DNA of 64,000 nt from Nocardioides islandensis (GTDB lineage: Bacteria; Actinomycetota; Actinomycetes; Propionibacteriales; Nocardioidaceae), in the NCBI RefSeq assembly GCF_015352455.1, contig NZ_JADKPN010000004.1:1-64000 (forward strand), in the 5' to 3' direction. The notes beneath the pieces are model-generated. The model made no database searches, was not told the origin of the DNA, and saw only the letters and a list, made by a program, of their open reading frames with translations. Shown in pieces: positions 31,832 through 39,235 of this stretch (positions are counted from its first letter, which is position 1; every line of letters starts with the position of its first letter). The position numbers and the translations under genes were made by a program.

Positions 31832-32788
31832 GCCAGGATCGGGCTCCTCGGGCGTCTCCTTGCCCTCCGCCTCGTCGCGGTCGGCCCACTCCAGCAGCGG
31901 GGCGATGTCCCAGGCGACGTCGTCGATCGACTCGTGCAGGTCGCCGAGCGCGGCGAAGCGCTCGGGGACGGTGAAGATCGTGAAGTCGTGGGGGTCGGCG
32001 TCGTCGACCTCGTCCCACCGGATCGGGGTGGAGACGCGGGCGTCGGGGAGGCCGCGGACGGAGTACGCCGCGGCGATGGTGTGGTCACGGGCGTTCTGGT
32101 TGTAGTCGACGAAGAGGTGGTGAGGGTCGCGGTCCTTGCGCCACCACTGGGTCGTGACGTCCTCGGGGGCACGCCGCTCGACCTCGCGCGCGAAGGCCAG
32201 GGCGGCGCGCCGGACGACCTTGTGGCCGTGGTCGGGCTTGATGCGCACGTAGACGTGCATGCCCTTGGAGCCGGTCGTCTTGGGGAACCCGACCACCCCG
32301 AGCTCGTCCAGGACCTCGTGGACGACGTGGGCCACGCGGCGTACCTGCGCGTAGTCCGACAGCGGCCCCGGGTCGAGGTCGATGCGCCACTCGTCGGGCT
32401 TCTCGGGGTCGTCGCGACGGCTGTTCCACGGGTGGAACTCGACCGTCGACATCTGCACCGCCCAGATCACCGAGGCCAGCTCGGTGACGCAGAGCTCGTC
32501 GGCGGTGCGGTTCCAGCGCGGGAAGTGCAGCCGGACCGTGTCCACCCACGGCGGCGCGCCGGCGGGCAGCCGCTTCTGGTGCACCTTCTCGCCGGAGAGG
32601 CCCGTGGGGAAGCGGTGCAGCATGCACGGCCGCTCGAACAGGGCGTTCACGATGCCCGGCCCGACGGCCAGGTAGTACTCGACCAGGTCGAGCTTCTTGG
32701 CGCCGCTCTCGGGGAAGTACACGCGGTCGGGGTTGGTGACCTTCACGACGCGGTCGTCGACCTCGATCTCGACGAACGGGCTGGCCAC
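31826..32788 (-). CDS. LigD-like polymerase/primase domain protein
   Basis: 320 residues. Archaeo-eukaryotic primase fold as in the polymerase domain of bacterial DNA ligase D: LSGEKVHQKRLPAGAP, WAVQMSTVEFHPWNS, catalytic DLD in EWRIDLDPGPLSDYAQVRRVA (by ends), GSKGMHVYVRIKP and STPIRWDEV. The ligase and nuclease domains are absent, so it is a stand-alone PolDom, likely acting with Ku and a separate ligase in end joining. Neither partner is in the window. GTG 32788 follows TACGTT by 6 nt. Confidence 0.9.
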   Translation of the reverse strand: MASPFVEIEVDDRVVKVTNPDRVYFPESGAKKLDLVEYYLAVGPGIVNALFERPCMLHRFPTGLSGEKVHQKRLPAGAPPWVDTVRLHFPRWNRTADELCVTELASVIWAVQMSTVEFHPWNSRRDDPEKPDEWRIDLDPGPLSDYAQVRRVAHVVHEVLDELGVVGFPKTTGSKGMHVYVRIKPDHGHKVVRRAALAFAREVERRAPEDVTTQWWRKDRDPHHLFVDYNQNARDHTIAAAYSVRGLPDARVSTPIRWDEVDDADPHDFTIFTVPERFAALGDLHESIDDVAWDIAPLLEWADRDEAEGKETPEEPDPGE

Positions 32789-32794
32789 CGAACC

Positions 32795-32820
32795 AACGTA
32801 ACGGGAGACACGCCTAACCT
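32795..32820. promoter_or_regulatory. Divergent leaderless promoters
   Basis: TACGTT on the minus strand (32795-32800) lies 6 nt before the LigD-like GTG. TAACCT on the plus strand (32815-32820) lies 6 nt before the ATPase GTG. Both genes start inside a 38-bp gap, so they compete for or share the same control region. Confidence 0.5.
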
Positions 32821-32826
32821 GCGCAC

Positions 32827-33558
32827 GTGGACTTCGACCAGCCGCCCGTACGGCGGGTGGAGCTGTCCCCGGACGCCGAGCTGCCCGGGGGCGCTTGGCC
32901 GCTGACCATCCCCGCCGTCGCCCAGGTCGCGAAGGACGGCCTGGACCTGGCGAAGGGCGTGACGTTCCTGGTCGGGGAGAACGGCTCGGGCAAGTCCACG
33001 CTGGTCGAAGGCGTGGCCGCGGCGTACGGGCTGTCACCCGAAGGTGGATCCACACACTCCGAGCACTCGACCCGTCCGACCGAGTCACCGCTGGGGAGGT
33101 CGCTCCGGCTGGTCCGAGGCGTCGGGGCCTCGCGATGGGGCTTCTTCCTCCGCGCCGAGACGATGCACGGCTGGTACTCCTACATCGAGCAGCGCCCCAA
33201 CCCCCGCAACCCGGACCCGCGCTTCCACGAGCTGAGCCACGGCGAGTCGTTCCTGGCCGTGCTGGAGACGAGGTTCGACGGCGGCGGCCTCTACTGCCTC
33301 GACGAGCCCGAGGCCGCGCTGTCGTTCTCCTCGACGCTCGCGCTCATCGCCGTGCTGCAACGGGTCGTCGGTGCCGGCGGTCAGGTGCTGTGCGCGACCC
33401 ACTCCCCCGTCCTGGCCGCGCTGCCCGGCGCGCGCATCCTCGAGGTCGGAGACTGGGGACTGCGCGAGACCACGTGGGCGGACCTGGAGCTGGTCTGGCA
33501 CTGGAAGCGGTTCCTCGACGCGCCCCAGGCGTACCTGCGGCACCTCGACGGTGACTGA
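32827..33558 (+). CDS. AAA-family ATPase (RecF/ABC-like head)
   Basis: 243 residues. Walker A GENGSGKST (about 48-56), ELSHGESFLAVLETRF as signature loop, Walker B GGLYCLDEPEAALS and H-loop CATHSPVLAALPGARILEV. The set resembles small predicted ATPases related to ABC heads without a membrane partner. Substrate unknown. Divergence from the LigD-like gene hints at a DNA-related role only by neighbourhood. Confidence 0.85.
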   Translation: MDFDQPPVRRVELSPDAELPGGAWPLTIPAVAQVAKDGLDLAKGVTFLVGENGSGKSTLVEGVAAAYGLSPEGGSTHSEHSTRPTESPLGRSLRLVRGVGASRWGFFLRAETMHGWYSYIEQRPNPRNPDPRFHELSHGESFLAVLETRFDGGGLYCLDEPEAALSFSSTLALIAVLQRVVGAGGQVLCATHSPVLAALPGARILEVGDWGLRETTWADLELVWHWKRFLDAPQAYLRHLDGD

Positions 33559-33570
33559 GGCTTCTCATGC

Positions 33571-33666
33571 TGGTCGAGCCGGGCGAGCCCCTGGGCGAGC
33601 CCGTGTCGAGACCCTGGAACTCTCACGGGGTCTCGACGCGCTTGCTAGCGCCCGCTGGGCTCGACC
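33571..33666. repeat. REP/BIME-like inverted element
   Basis: Left part GGTCGAGCCGGGCGAGC...GTGTCGAGACCC faces right part GGGGTCTCGACGCG...GCTGGGCTCGACC around a 12-nt centre. The GTCGAGACC core in both orientations is a frequent actinobacterial repeat style. It forms the end of the truncated gene on its right. Confidence 0.75.
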
Positions 33667-33764
33667 CTGGTACGTGACGCGAACAACGACCGCTCCTTGG
33701 GCCAGTCTTCGAACTGTGCCGCCAGGTCGTCGACATCGGCCTCGACCAGGTCGGTGATCCTCAC
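33645..33764 (-). pseudogene. Truncated gene, possible GNAT acetyltransferase N-terminus
   Basis: A GTG at 33764 overlaps the rsmB stop as GTGA, a normal operon junction. The frame gives only 39 residues: RITDLVEADVDDLAAQFEDW then PKERSLFASRT, which resembles the first strand and helices of GNAT acetyltransferases. The last codons and the stop lie within the REP-like element, so the rest of the gene appears lost by that insertion or a deletion next to it. Family assignment is tentative. Confidence 0.5.
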
Positions 33765-35107
33765 GCCGGCAGCCGACGAACCAGCGCGCCGAACATCGCA
33801 TCGGTCTGGTGCCGGTGCGGCCACAGCTGGAACGTGCCCGGCAACGGTCCGGCGCAGTCCGGTACGCCGGGCAGCAGGGCCGCGGCGTCGCCGAGCTCGG
33901 CGTCGGTCCGGGACGCGAGCACGGAGGTGACGACCTCGGACGTCTCGGCCAGCACGGGTGAGCAGGTCGCGTACACGACCACTCCCCCGGGCCTCACCGA
34001 GTCGAGCGCCGACGACAGCAGCGCCCGTTGGAGCGGCACCAGGTCGTGCAGGTCGGCACGCTGACGGCGCCACCGCGCCTCCGGGCGGCGCCGCAGCGCG
34101 CCGAGGCCCGTGCACGGCGCGTCGACGAGCACCCGGTCGAACGAGGAGGGCTCCCAGGGCGGCGCGGTGCCGTCGGAGGTGACGATGCCGAGCACGCCCG
34201 GAGACCCCGCGAGGGCGCGGCGCACGAGCTCGGCGCGGTGGGGCTGGCGCTCGTTCGCGACCAGGCCCGCACCGCGGGAGCCCGCCAGGGCGGCGAGCAG
34301 GGCTGCCTTGCCGCCCGGGCCGGCGCAGAGGTCGAGCCACCGGGCGTCCGGCCCGTCGAGCGGTGCCGCGGCGAGCACGAGAGCCACGAGCTGCGACCCC
34401 TCGTCCTGCACGCCGGCCCGTCCGTCCCGCACCGCGGGCACGGCGCCCGGGTCGCCGGACTCGAGGTGCACGCCGTACGGCGACCACGCGGTCGGCTCCC
34501 CAGGCAGCTCGTCACGGGTGGACCGGCCGGGGCGCGCGACCAGCGTGACGCCCGGCGCCTCGTTGTCGGCAACGAGCAATGCCCCGATCTCGTCCTGCCG
34601 CGAGCCCAGTGCGCGCGACAGCTCCTCGACCACCCAGCGCGGGTGCGCATGGGCGACGGACAGGTGGCCGACCAGGTCGTCGCCCGCGTCGGGCGCCACC
34701 CGGTCGACCCACCCGTCGAGGTCGTGCTCGCAGACGCGTCGGAGCACGGCGTTCGCGAACCCCGCCGCTCCCGGCCCGACGTCGGAGCGGACCAGCGAGA
34801 CCGTGGTGGAGATCGCCGCGTGGGACGGCACCCGCATGGCCAGCAGCTGGTGCGTCCCCAGCCGCAGCGCGTCCAGCACCCGGGCCTGGACCTTGGCGAG
34901 CGGGCGGTCGACGCAGTCGGCCAGCACCGCGTCGTACAGGCCCTGGCGACGTACCGTGCCGGAGGCCAGCTCGGTCGCGAACGCCGCGTCCCGGCCGGAC
35001 AGGCCGTGCCGCTTGAGGGCGGCCGGCAGGGCGAGGTTCGTGTAGGCATCCGCGGAGCGGACGGCGCGCAGCACCTCCAGCGCCGCGGTACGGGCCGCGT
35101 CAGCCAA
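33761..35107 (-). CDS. rsmB: 16S rRNA (cytosine-C5)-methyltransferase
   Basis: 448 residues. N-terminal NusB-like RNA-binding domain (about 1-140, DAAFATELASGTVRRQGLYD), then a Rossmann methylase with LDLCAGPGGKAALLA (SAM site), VDAPCTGLGALRRRPEARW (catalytic PC motif) and YATCSPVLAE (second catalytic Cys). It modifies C967 of 16S rRNA by family. TTG start at 35107 has AAGGAG upstream and overlaps the preceding stop by 8 nt. Confidence 0.93.
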   Translation of the reverse strand: MADAARTAALEVLRAVRSADAYTNLALPAALKRHGLSGRDAAFATELASGTVRRQGLYDAVLADCVDRPLAKVQARVLDALRLGTHQLLAMRVPSHAAISTTVSLVRSDVGPGAAGFANAVLRRVCEHDLDGWVDRVAPDAGDDLVGHLSVAHAHPRWVVEELSRALGSRQDEIGALLVADNEAPGVTLVARPGRSTRDELPGEPTAWSPYGVHLESGDPGAVPAVRDGRAGVQDEGSQLVALVLAAAPLDGPDARWLDLCAGPGGKAALLAALAGSRGAGLVANERQPHRAELVRRALAGSPGVLGIVTSDGTAPPWEPSSFDRVLVDAPCTGLGALRRRPEARWRRQRADLHDLVPLQRALLSSALDSVRPGGVVVYATCSPVLAETSEVVTSVLASRTDAELGDAAALLPGVPDCAGPLPGTFQLWPHRHQTDAMFGALVRRLPA

Positions 35108-35516
35108 GGTGCTCCTTCACCAGCCGCGCCGGCGCCTTGGCGGCCCACGCGTCGGTGATGACCTCCTCGAGCTCCTGTCGCGTGATCTCGCCGAGCCGCG
35201 ACTGCTGGACGAGCACCGCGCTGTAGCCGTTGAAGTGCGGGATCGTGAAGAACGGCGTGGACTCGTCCTCGACGAGGGCGTTCTTCTCGACCTCGGTGGG
35301 TGTGGTGATCACGATCAGGTCGTCGTACCGCTCCCCCGTCGCCGGGTCGACGGCGGTCGGGCCGGGCGCGCGGTACAGCAGGAAGCCCTTGCCCTTCGGC
35401 CCCCGCGGCACCTTCCACGTCGGCCGGTCGCCCCACGAGATCCCGAGCTCGGTGTCGGGGAGCGCGGCACAGATCTCGTCGACGTCCTCCGGGCGCGCCT
35501 TCCGGGAGCGGGGCAT
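35100..35516 (-). CDS. MmcQ/YjbR-like protein
   Basis: 138 residues. Contains ALPDTELGISWGDRPTWKV, GFLLYRAPG, YDDLIVITTPTEVEKNALVED and PHFNGYSAVLVQQSRLG, with an ITDAWAAKAPARLVKEHL end, typical of CyaY-like-fold YjbR proteins of unknown cellular role. ATG 35516 is taken as start because TAGGTT lies 7 nt upstream; three extra codons upstream would overlap that hexamer. Confidence 0.85.
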   Translation of the reverse strand: MPRSRKARPEDVDEICAALPDTELGISWGDRPTWKVPRGPKGKGFLLYRAPGPTAVDPATGERYDDLIVITTPTEVEKNALVEDESTPFFTIPHFNGYSAVLVQQSRLGEITRQELEEVITDAWAAKAPARLVKEHLG

Positions 35517-35523
35517 GTCCAGC

Positions 35524-35529
35524 AACCTA
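35524..35529 (-). promoter_or_regulatory. -10 hexamer formed on the fmt stop codon
   Basis: TAGGTT on the minus strand: TAG is the fmt stop (35527-35529), and the YjbR-like ATG follows 7 nt later. Confidence 0.5.
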
Positions 35530-36447
35530 GACGAACCGCGCGCCGGGCTCGATGCGCAACCCGCGCGCCCAGTCGGCGGCCGGCATCTCCTTCTTGCCGA
35601 ACGCCTTGACCAGCCCGAGCCTCATGGCGGCGCTGCCGGTGCCGACCGCCACGGCGTTCTTGCCGACGAGCAGCTCCCCCGGCGGCAGCGCTCCGTCCGC
35701 GGGACTGAGCGGGCCCAGCTTGACCCGCTCGCCGTCGTACGTCGTCCACGCGCCGGGCGCGGGGGTGCAGGCGCGGACCCGCCGGTCCACGCCCATCGCC
35801 GGCTCGGACCAGTCGACCCGCGCATCCTCGACCGTGATCTTGGGGGCGAACGTCACACCGTCGGTGCCCTGCTCACGCTCCTCCAGGGACCCGTCGGCGA
35901 TGCCGTCCAGCGTGGCGACGAGCAGGCCCGCGCCGCCCTCGGCGAGCCGGGCGAGCAGGTCGCCCGCCGTGTCGCCGGGGCGGATCCGCTCGGTCATCAG
36001 GCCGTACGTCGGCCCGGCGTCGAGCTCCTTCACGAGCCGGAACGTCGTCGCGCCCGTCACCTCGTCGCCGGCCCAGATCGCGTGCTGCACGGGCGCCGCA
36101 CCGCGCCAGGCGGGGAGGACCGAGAAGTGGAGGTTCACCCAGCCGTGCGGCGGGATGTCGAGGGCAGACTGCGGCAGCAGCGCGCCGTACGCCACGACGG
36201 CGCAGCAGTCCGGCTCGAGCGCCCGCAGCGCCGCATGGAACTCCGGGTCGCGCGGGTGCTCGGGCTTGAGGACCGGTACGCCGAGCGCCTCGGCGCGTGC
36301 CCCCACGGGCGACGCCGTCAGCTTCCTGCCGCGCCCGGCCGGTGCGTCCGGGCGGGTCACGACGCCGACCAGCTCGTGCGCCGAGTCGGCGACCGCCTCG
36401 AGTGCGGGCAGCGCCGGTTCCGGGGTACCGGCGAACACCACGCGCAC
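35527..36447 (-). CDS. fmt: Methionyl-tRNA formyltransferase
   Basis: 306 residues. Formylates initiator Met-t[40 protein letters not shown] (loop), catalytic Asn/His in [20 protein letters not shown] with downstream [10 protein letters not shown], and a C-terminal OB-like domain. GTG start 2 nt after def. def and fmt act on the two ends of the formyl-Met cycle and are often paired. Confidence 0.96.
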   Translation of the reverse strand: MRVVFAGTPEPALPALEAVADSAHELVGVVTRPDAPAGRGRKLTASPVGARAEALGVPVLKPEHPRDPEFHAALRALEPDCCAVVAYGALLPQSALDIPPHGWVNLHFSVLPAWRGAAPVQHAIWAGDEVTGATTFRLVKELDAGPTYGLMTERIRPGDTAGDLLARLAEGGAGLLVATLDGIADGSLEEREQGTDGVTFAPKITVEDARVDWSEPAMGVDRRVRACTPAPGAWTTYDGERVKLGPLSPADGALPPGELLVGKNAVAVGTGSAAMRLGLVKAFGKKEMPAADWARGLRIEPGARFV

Positions 36448-36449
36448 GG

Positions 36450-36995
36450 TCAGAACCCCAGCCCGAACGTGTCGTGCGGCGAGACCTTCACGGCCGGCTT
36501 CTCCAGCCCGAACCACTCGGCCTCGCGGATGTACCGCATCGCCTCCTTGCGGCGCTCGGTGTCGAGCCGGTCCACGAACAGCACCCCGTCGAGGTGGTCG
36601 GTCTCGTGCTGGATCGCCCGGGCCAGCAGCTCGGAGCCCTCGATGGTCACCGGCTCGCCGTGCTGGTCGAACCCCTTCGCCACGACGCTCAACGCACGGC
36701 GGCAGTCGATCGACAGCCCGGGGATCGAGAGACAGCCCTCTGTGCCGTCCTGGATGTCCTCCGACAGCTCGAGGACGGGGTTCACCAGGTGGCCGACCTC
36801 GCCCTCGATGTTCCACGTGAACACCCGCAACCCGACCCCGATCTGCGGCGCGGCGAGCCCGGCCCCGGGCGCGCCGAGCATGGTGTCGGTGAGGTCCTCG
36901 ACCAGCCGGCGCAGCTCCTTGTCGAAGTCCACGACCTCGTCGGCCCGCTGCCGCAGGACCGGGTCGCCGAACAGCCGGATGGGTTGGATCGCCAC
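36450..36995 (-). CDS. def: Peptide deformylase
   Basis: 181 residues. All three motifs are present: [18 protein letters not shown] (metal Cys) and QHETDHLDG (metal His pair and catalytic Glu). Removes formyl from nascent proteins. The C-terminal part beyond the last motif is about 45 residues long. GTG start 6 nt after TAGACT. Confidence 0.97.
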   Translation of the reverse strand: MAIQPIRLFGDPVLRQRADEVVDFDKELRRLVEDLTDTMLGAPGAGLAAPQIGVGLRVFTWNIEGEVGHLVNPVLELSEDIQDGTEGCLSIPGLSIDCRRALSVVAKGFDQHGEPVTIEGSELLARAIQHETDHLDGVLFVDRLDTERRKEAMRYIREAEWFGLEKPAVKVSPHDTFGLGF

Positions 36996-37001
36996 GCGGC
37001 G

Positions 37002-37007
37002 AGTCTA
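37002..37007 (-). promoter_or_regulatory. -10 hexamer of leaderless def-fmt promoter
   Basis: TAGACT on the minus strand ends 6 nt before the def GTG. The same hexamer serves pheS. Confidence 0.5.
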
Positions 37008-37042
37008 GGGAGGCGGCACCACCCGGCTGGCCGAGGGCTCGT

Positions 37043-37131
37043 GGTGCCAGGAATCGCGCGATCGCGCCGGAACTGCAGCTTCTGGCCGCGCGGATCTGCC
37101 ATACGGCTGCGATCGCGCGATTTCCGGCACC
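37043..37131. repeat. ~90-bp palindromic repeat, copy A
   Basis: Ends are near-perfect inverted copies: GGTGCCAGGAATCGCGCGAT at the left, and at the right the complement of nearly the same sequence (ATCGCGCGATTTCCGGCACC). Inner ACTGCAG and GATCTGC blocks are shared with copy B at 56556-56644. It lies between priA and the def promoter. Confidence 0.8.
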
Positions 37132-37156
37132 CCGCGCCCGACCAGCCGGCGCTGAC

Positions 37157-39193
37157 CTACAGCGACACGGGATCGACCTGGACTCGTACGGCGTCCAGCT
37201 TGCGGGCCGAGCGGACCCGCTGGAGCTGGCCCAGGGCCCGGGACAGCGCCAGCCCGTGGGCGCGAGGGACGCGGACCACGACCCGCTGCTCCCCGTCGCC
37301 GACCGGGACCGGGCCCAGCCGCTCCGCCGACGCGGGCGCGTCGAGGAGGGTCAGGGCGTCGTCCAGCGCTCCCGGCTCGCCGGTGATCGTGGCCAGTCGT
37401 GACGCGGGCGGGAGGTGGGCGGCGGCACGCTCGTCCGCCTCTCGCGCGGCGAAGCCGCCCGGGTCCCAGCGCACCAGCGCCTGGAGCCCGGCCAGGGCGG
37501 GGTCGCCGACGAGCACCGCCCGGCCGCCGGGGCGGACCAGGCCGATCGCGTTGGCCCAGCGGCGGACCGCCTCCTCCTCGGTGCGCAGGTCCGGACGGGC
37601 GAGCATCAGCCAGGCGTCGAGCAGCACGACCGCGGCGTACCCGCCCTCGGCCACCGGCTCCGCGCCCGGCGTGGCCACCACGATGGCCGGCTTCGGCCCC
37701 ACGCGCGCCAGCACGGTCTGGCCTGACGAGGAGGTCCGCACCGTCGTCGCGGGGAACGTGCGGCCCAGCTCCTCCGACGTCCGGGCGTCGCCGATCACCG
37801 GCGCCCGCAGCCCGCGGTGGCCGCACACGGGACACGCCCACGCCGGGTGCGAGGTGCCGCACCAGGTGCACCGCGGCGGCGCGGTGGCCGCGGGGATGGC
37901 CAGCGGACCCTGGCAGACGCCGCACCGGGCGGCCGTCCGGCACCGCTCGCAGGCCAGCGCGGCGGCGTACCCGAGACGCGGCGTCTGCACCAGCACCGGC
38001 CCGGACCGCAGGCCCTCCTCGACGGCGTCGTGCGCGGCCTTCGGGAACCGGACACCGCGCGCGAACGGGTCGCGAGCGAGCTCGGCGTCGCTGGCCCCGG
38101 CCACCTGGACGGTGACCCGGTCCCGCAGCCGCTCGCGCGGGACCGACAGCTCGTGCGCCCAGCCGGTACGCAGCAGGTGGTCGGCCTCCACGGACCTCGC
38201 GAACCCGCCGACAAGGGCCGCCGCGCCCTCGTGCTCGGCGCGCAGGAGCAGCGTCTCGCGCGTGTGCGGGTACGGCGCCCGCAGCTCGGCGTGCAGGTCG
38301 TCCCCGTCGTCCCAGACCACGACCAGGCCCAGGTCGTGCACCGGCGCGAACGACGCCGCCCGGGTGCCCACCACGACCCGGCGGGAGCCGCGCGAGACGG
38401 CCAGGAACTCTCGGTATCGGCGTGCCGGCCCGGCGCCAGCGGTCAACGCGACGTGCTGTCCGGTCCCGAGGACGTCGGTGAGCGCGTCGTCGACCCGGGC
38501 GACGTCCTTGGCGTCGGGCACGCAGATGAGCACGCCGCGACCCGAGCCGGCGTACGTCGCCGCGGCGGCGTGGGCGAGCAGCCGCGGCCAGTCCTCGCCG
38601 GGCGGCGTCCCCCAGACGGCACGGGGTGCGTCCCCGAGGGCCAGCCGGCGCAGGAAGGCCTCACCCTGGGGGTGCTCGGCCCACGCGGCAGCGGCGGCCG
38701 GGGTGTCGTACGCCGGCGGCACCGCAGGCGCCGGTGGCGAGGCCTTCTCCGTGGCGGCGTGCCGCGGCGGGACGGCCAGCCGCAGCACGTCGCTGCGCGT
38801 GCCGGCGTACCGCTCGGCGACCTCGCCCACCAGGGCGGTGACGGCCGGGCTGAGGACGGGCTCGGGGCTGACGACCCGGCGCAGCGCCGCGAGCCGTCCG
38901 ACGTGGTCGGTGGTGGCGGAGCGCTCCAGGACGTACCCGCCCACGTCCTGCCCCGCGAACCGCACCTTCACGCGGCACCCGGGCACCGCGTCGGCGGCCA
39001 TCGCGGCCGGCACGAGGTAGTCGAACGTGCGGTCCAGGTGGGCCAGCGGCAGGTCGACCAGCACCCGCGCGACCGGGTCCACGGCCGCGGGCTCGGCCGC
39101 CGCCACCGTGGCCGCCCGGGTGCGCGCAGCCTTGGACCGCGACGTCTCCACGGCCTCCCGCAGGCCGGGGAGGGCCTCGGGCTGCTCGGTCAC
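37157..39193 (-). CDS. priA: Primosomal protein N' (helicase-deficient PriA type)
   Basis: 678 residues. N-terminal DNA-binding domain ([36 protein letters not shown]), then a helicase-like core in which Walker A is absent ([18 protein letters not shown] in its place) and DEAH is replaced by VVVWDDGDD. Eight zinc-binding cysteines remain (CERC, CGVC, CTWC, CPVC). Actinobacterial PriA is generally described as a probable non-helicase. Likely a replication restart scaffold. GTG start 7 nt after TAGAAC. Confidence 0.93.
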   Translation of the reverse strand: MTEQPEALPGLREAVETSRSKAARTRAATVAAAEPAAVDPVARVLVDLPLAHLDRTFDYLVPAAMAADAVPGCRVKVRFAGQDVGGYVLERSATTDHVGRLAALRRVVSPEPVLSPAVTALVGEVAERYAGTRSDVLRLAVPPRHAATEKASPPAPAVPPAYDTPAAAAAWAEHPQGEAFLRRLALGDAPRAVWGTPPGEDWPRLLAHAAAATYAGSGRGVLICVPDAKDVARVDDALTDVLGTGQHVALTAGAGPARRYREFLAVSRGSRRVVVGTRAASFAPVHDLGLVVVWDDGDDLHAELRAPYPHTRETLLLRAEHEGAAALVGGFARSVEADHLLRTGWAHELSVPRERLRDRVTVQVAGASDAELARDPFARGVRFPKAAHDAVEEGLRSGPVLVQTPRLGYAAALACERCRTAARCGVCQGPLAIPAATAPPRCTWCGTSHPAWACPVCGHRGLRAPVIGDARTSEELGRTFPATTVRTSSSGQTVLARVGPKPAIVVATPGAEPVAEGGYAAVVLLDAWLMLARPDLRTEEEAVRRWANAIGLVRPGGRAVLVGDPALAGLQALVRWDPGGFAAREADERAAAHLPPASRLATITGEPGALDDALTLLDAPASAERLGPVPVGDGEQRVVVRVPRAHGLALSRALGQLQRVRSARKLDAVRVQVDPVSL

Positions 39194-39200
39194 GGCCGCT

Positions 39201-39206
39201 GTTCTA
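39201..39206 (-). promoter_or_regulatory. -10-like hexamer of priA
   Basis: TAGAAC on the minus strand ends 7 nt before the priA GTG; it lacks the final T. Confidence 0.3.
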
Positions 39207-39235
39207 CCAGCCGCCGCCCCCGGCGATCAGCGTGG

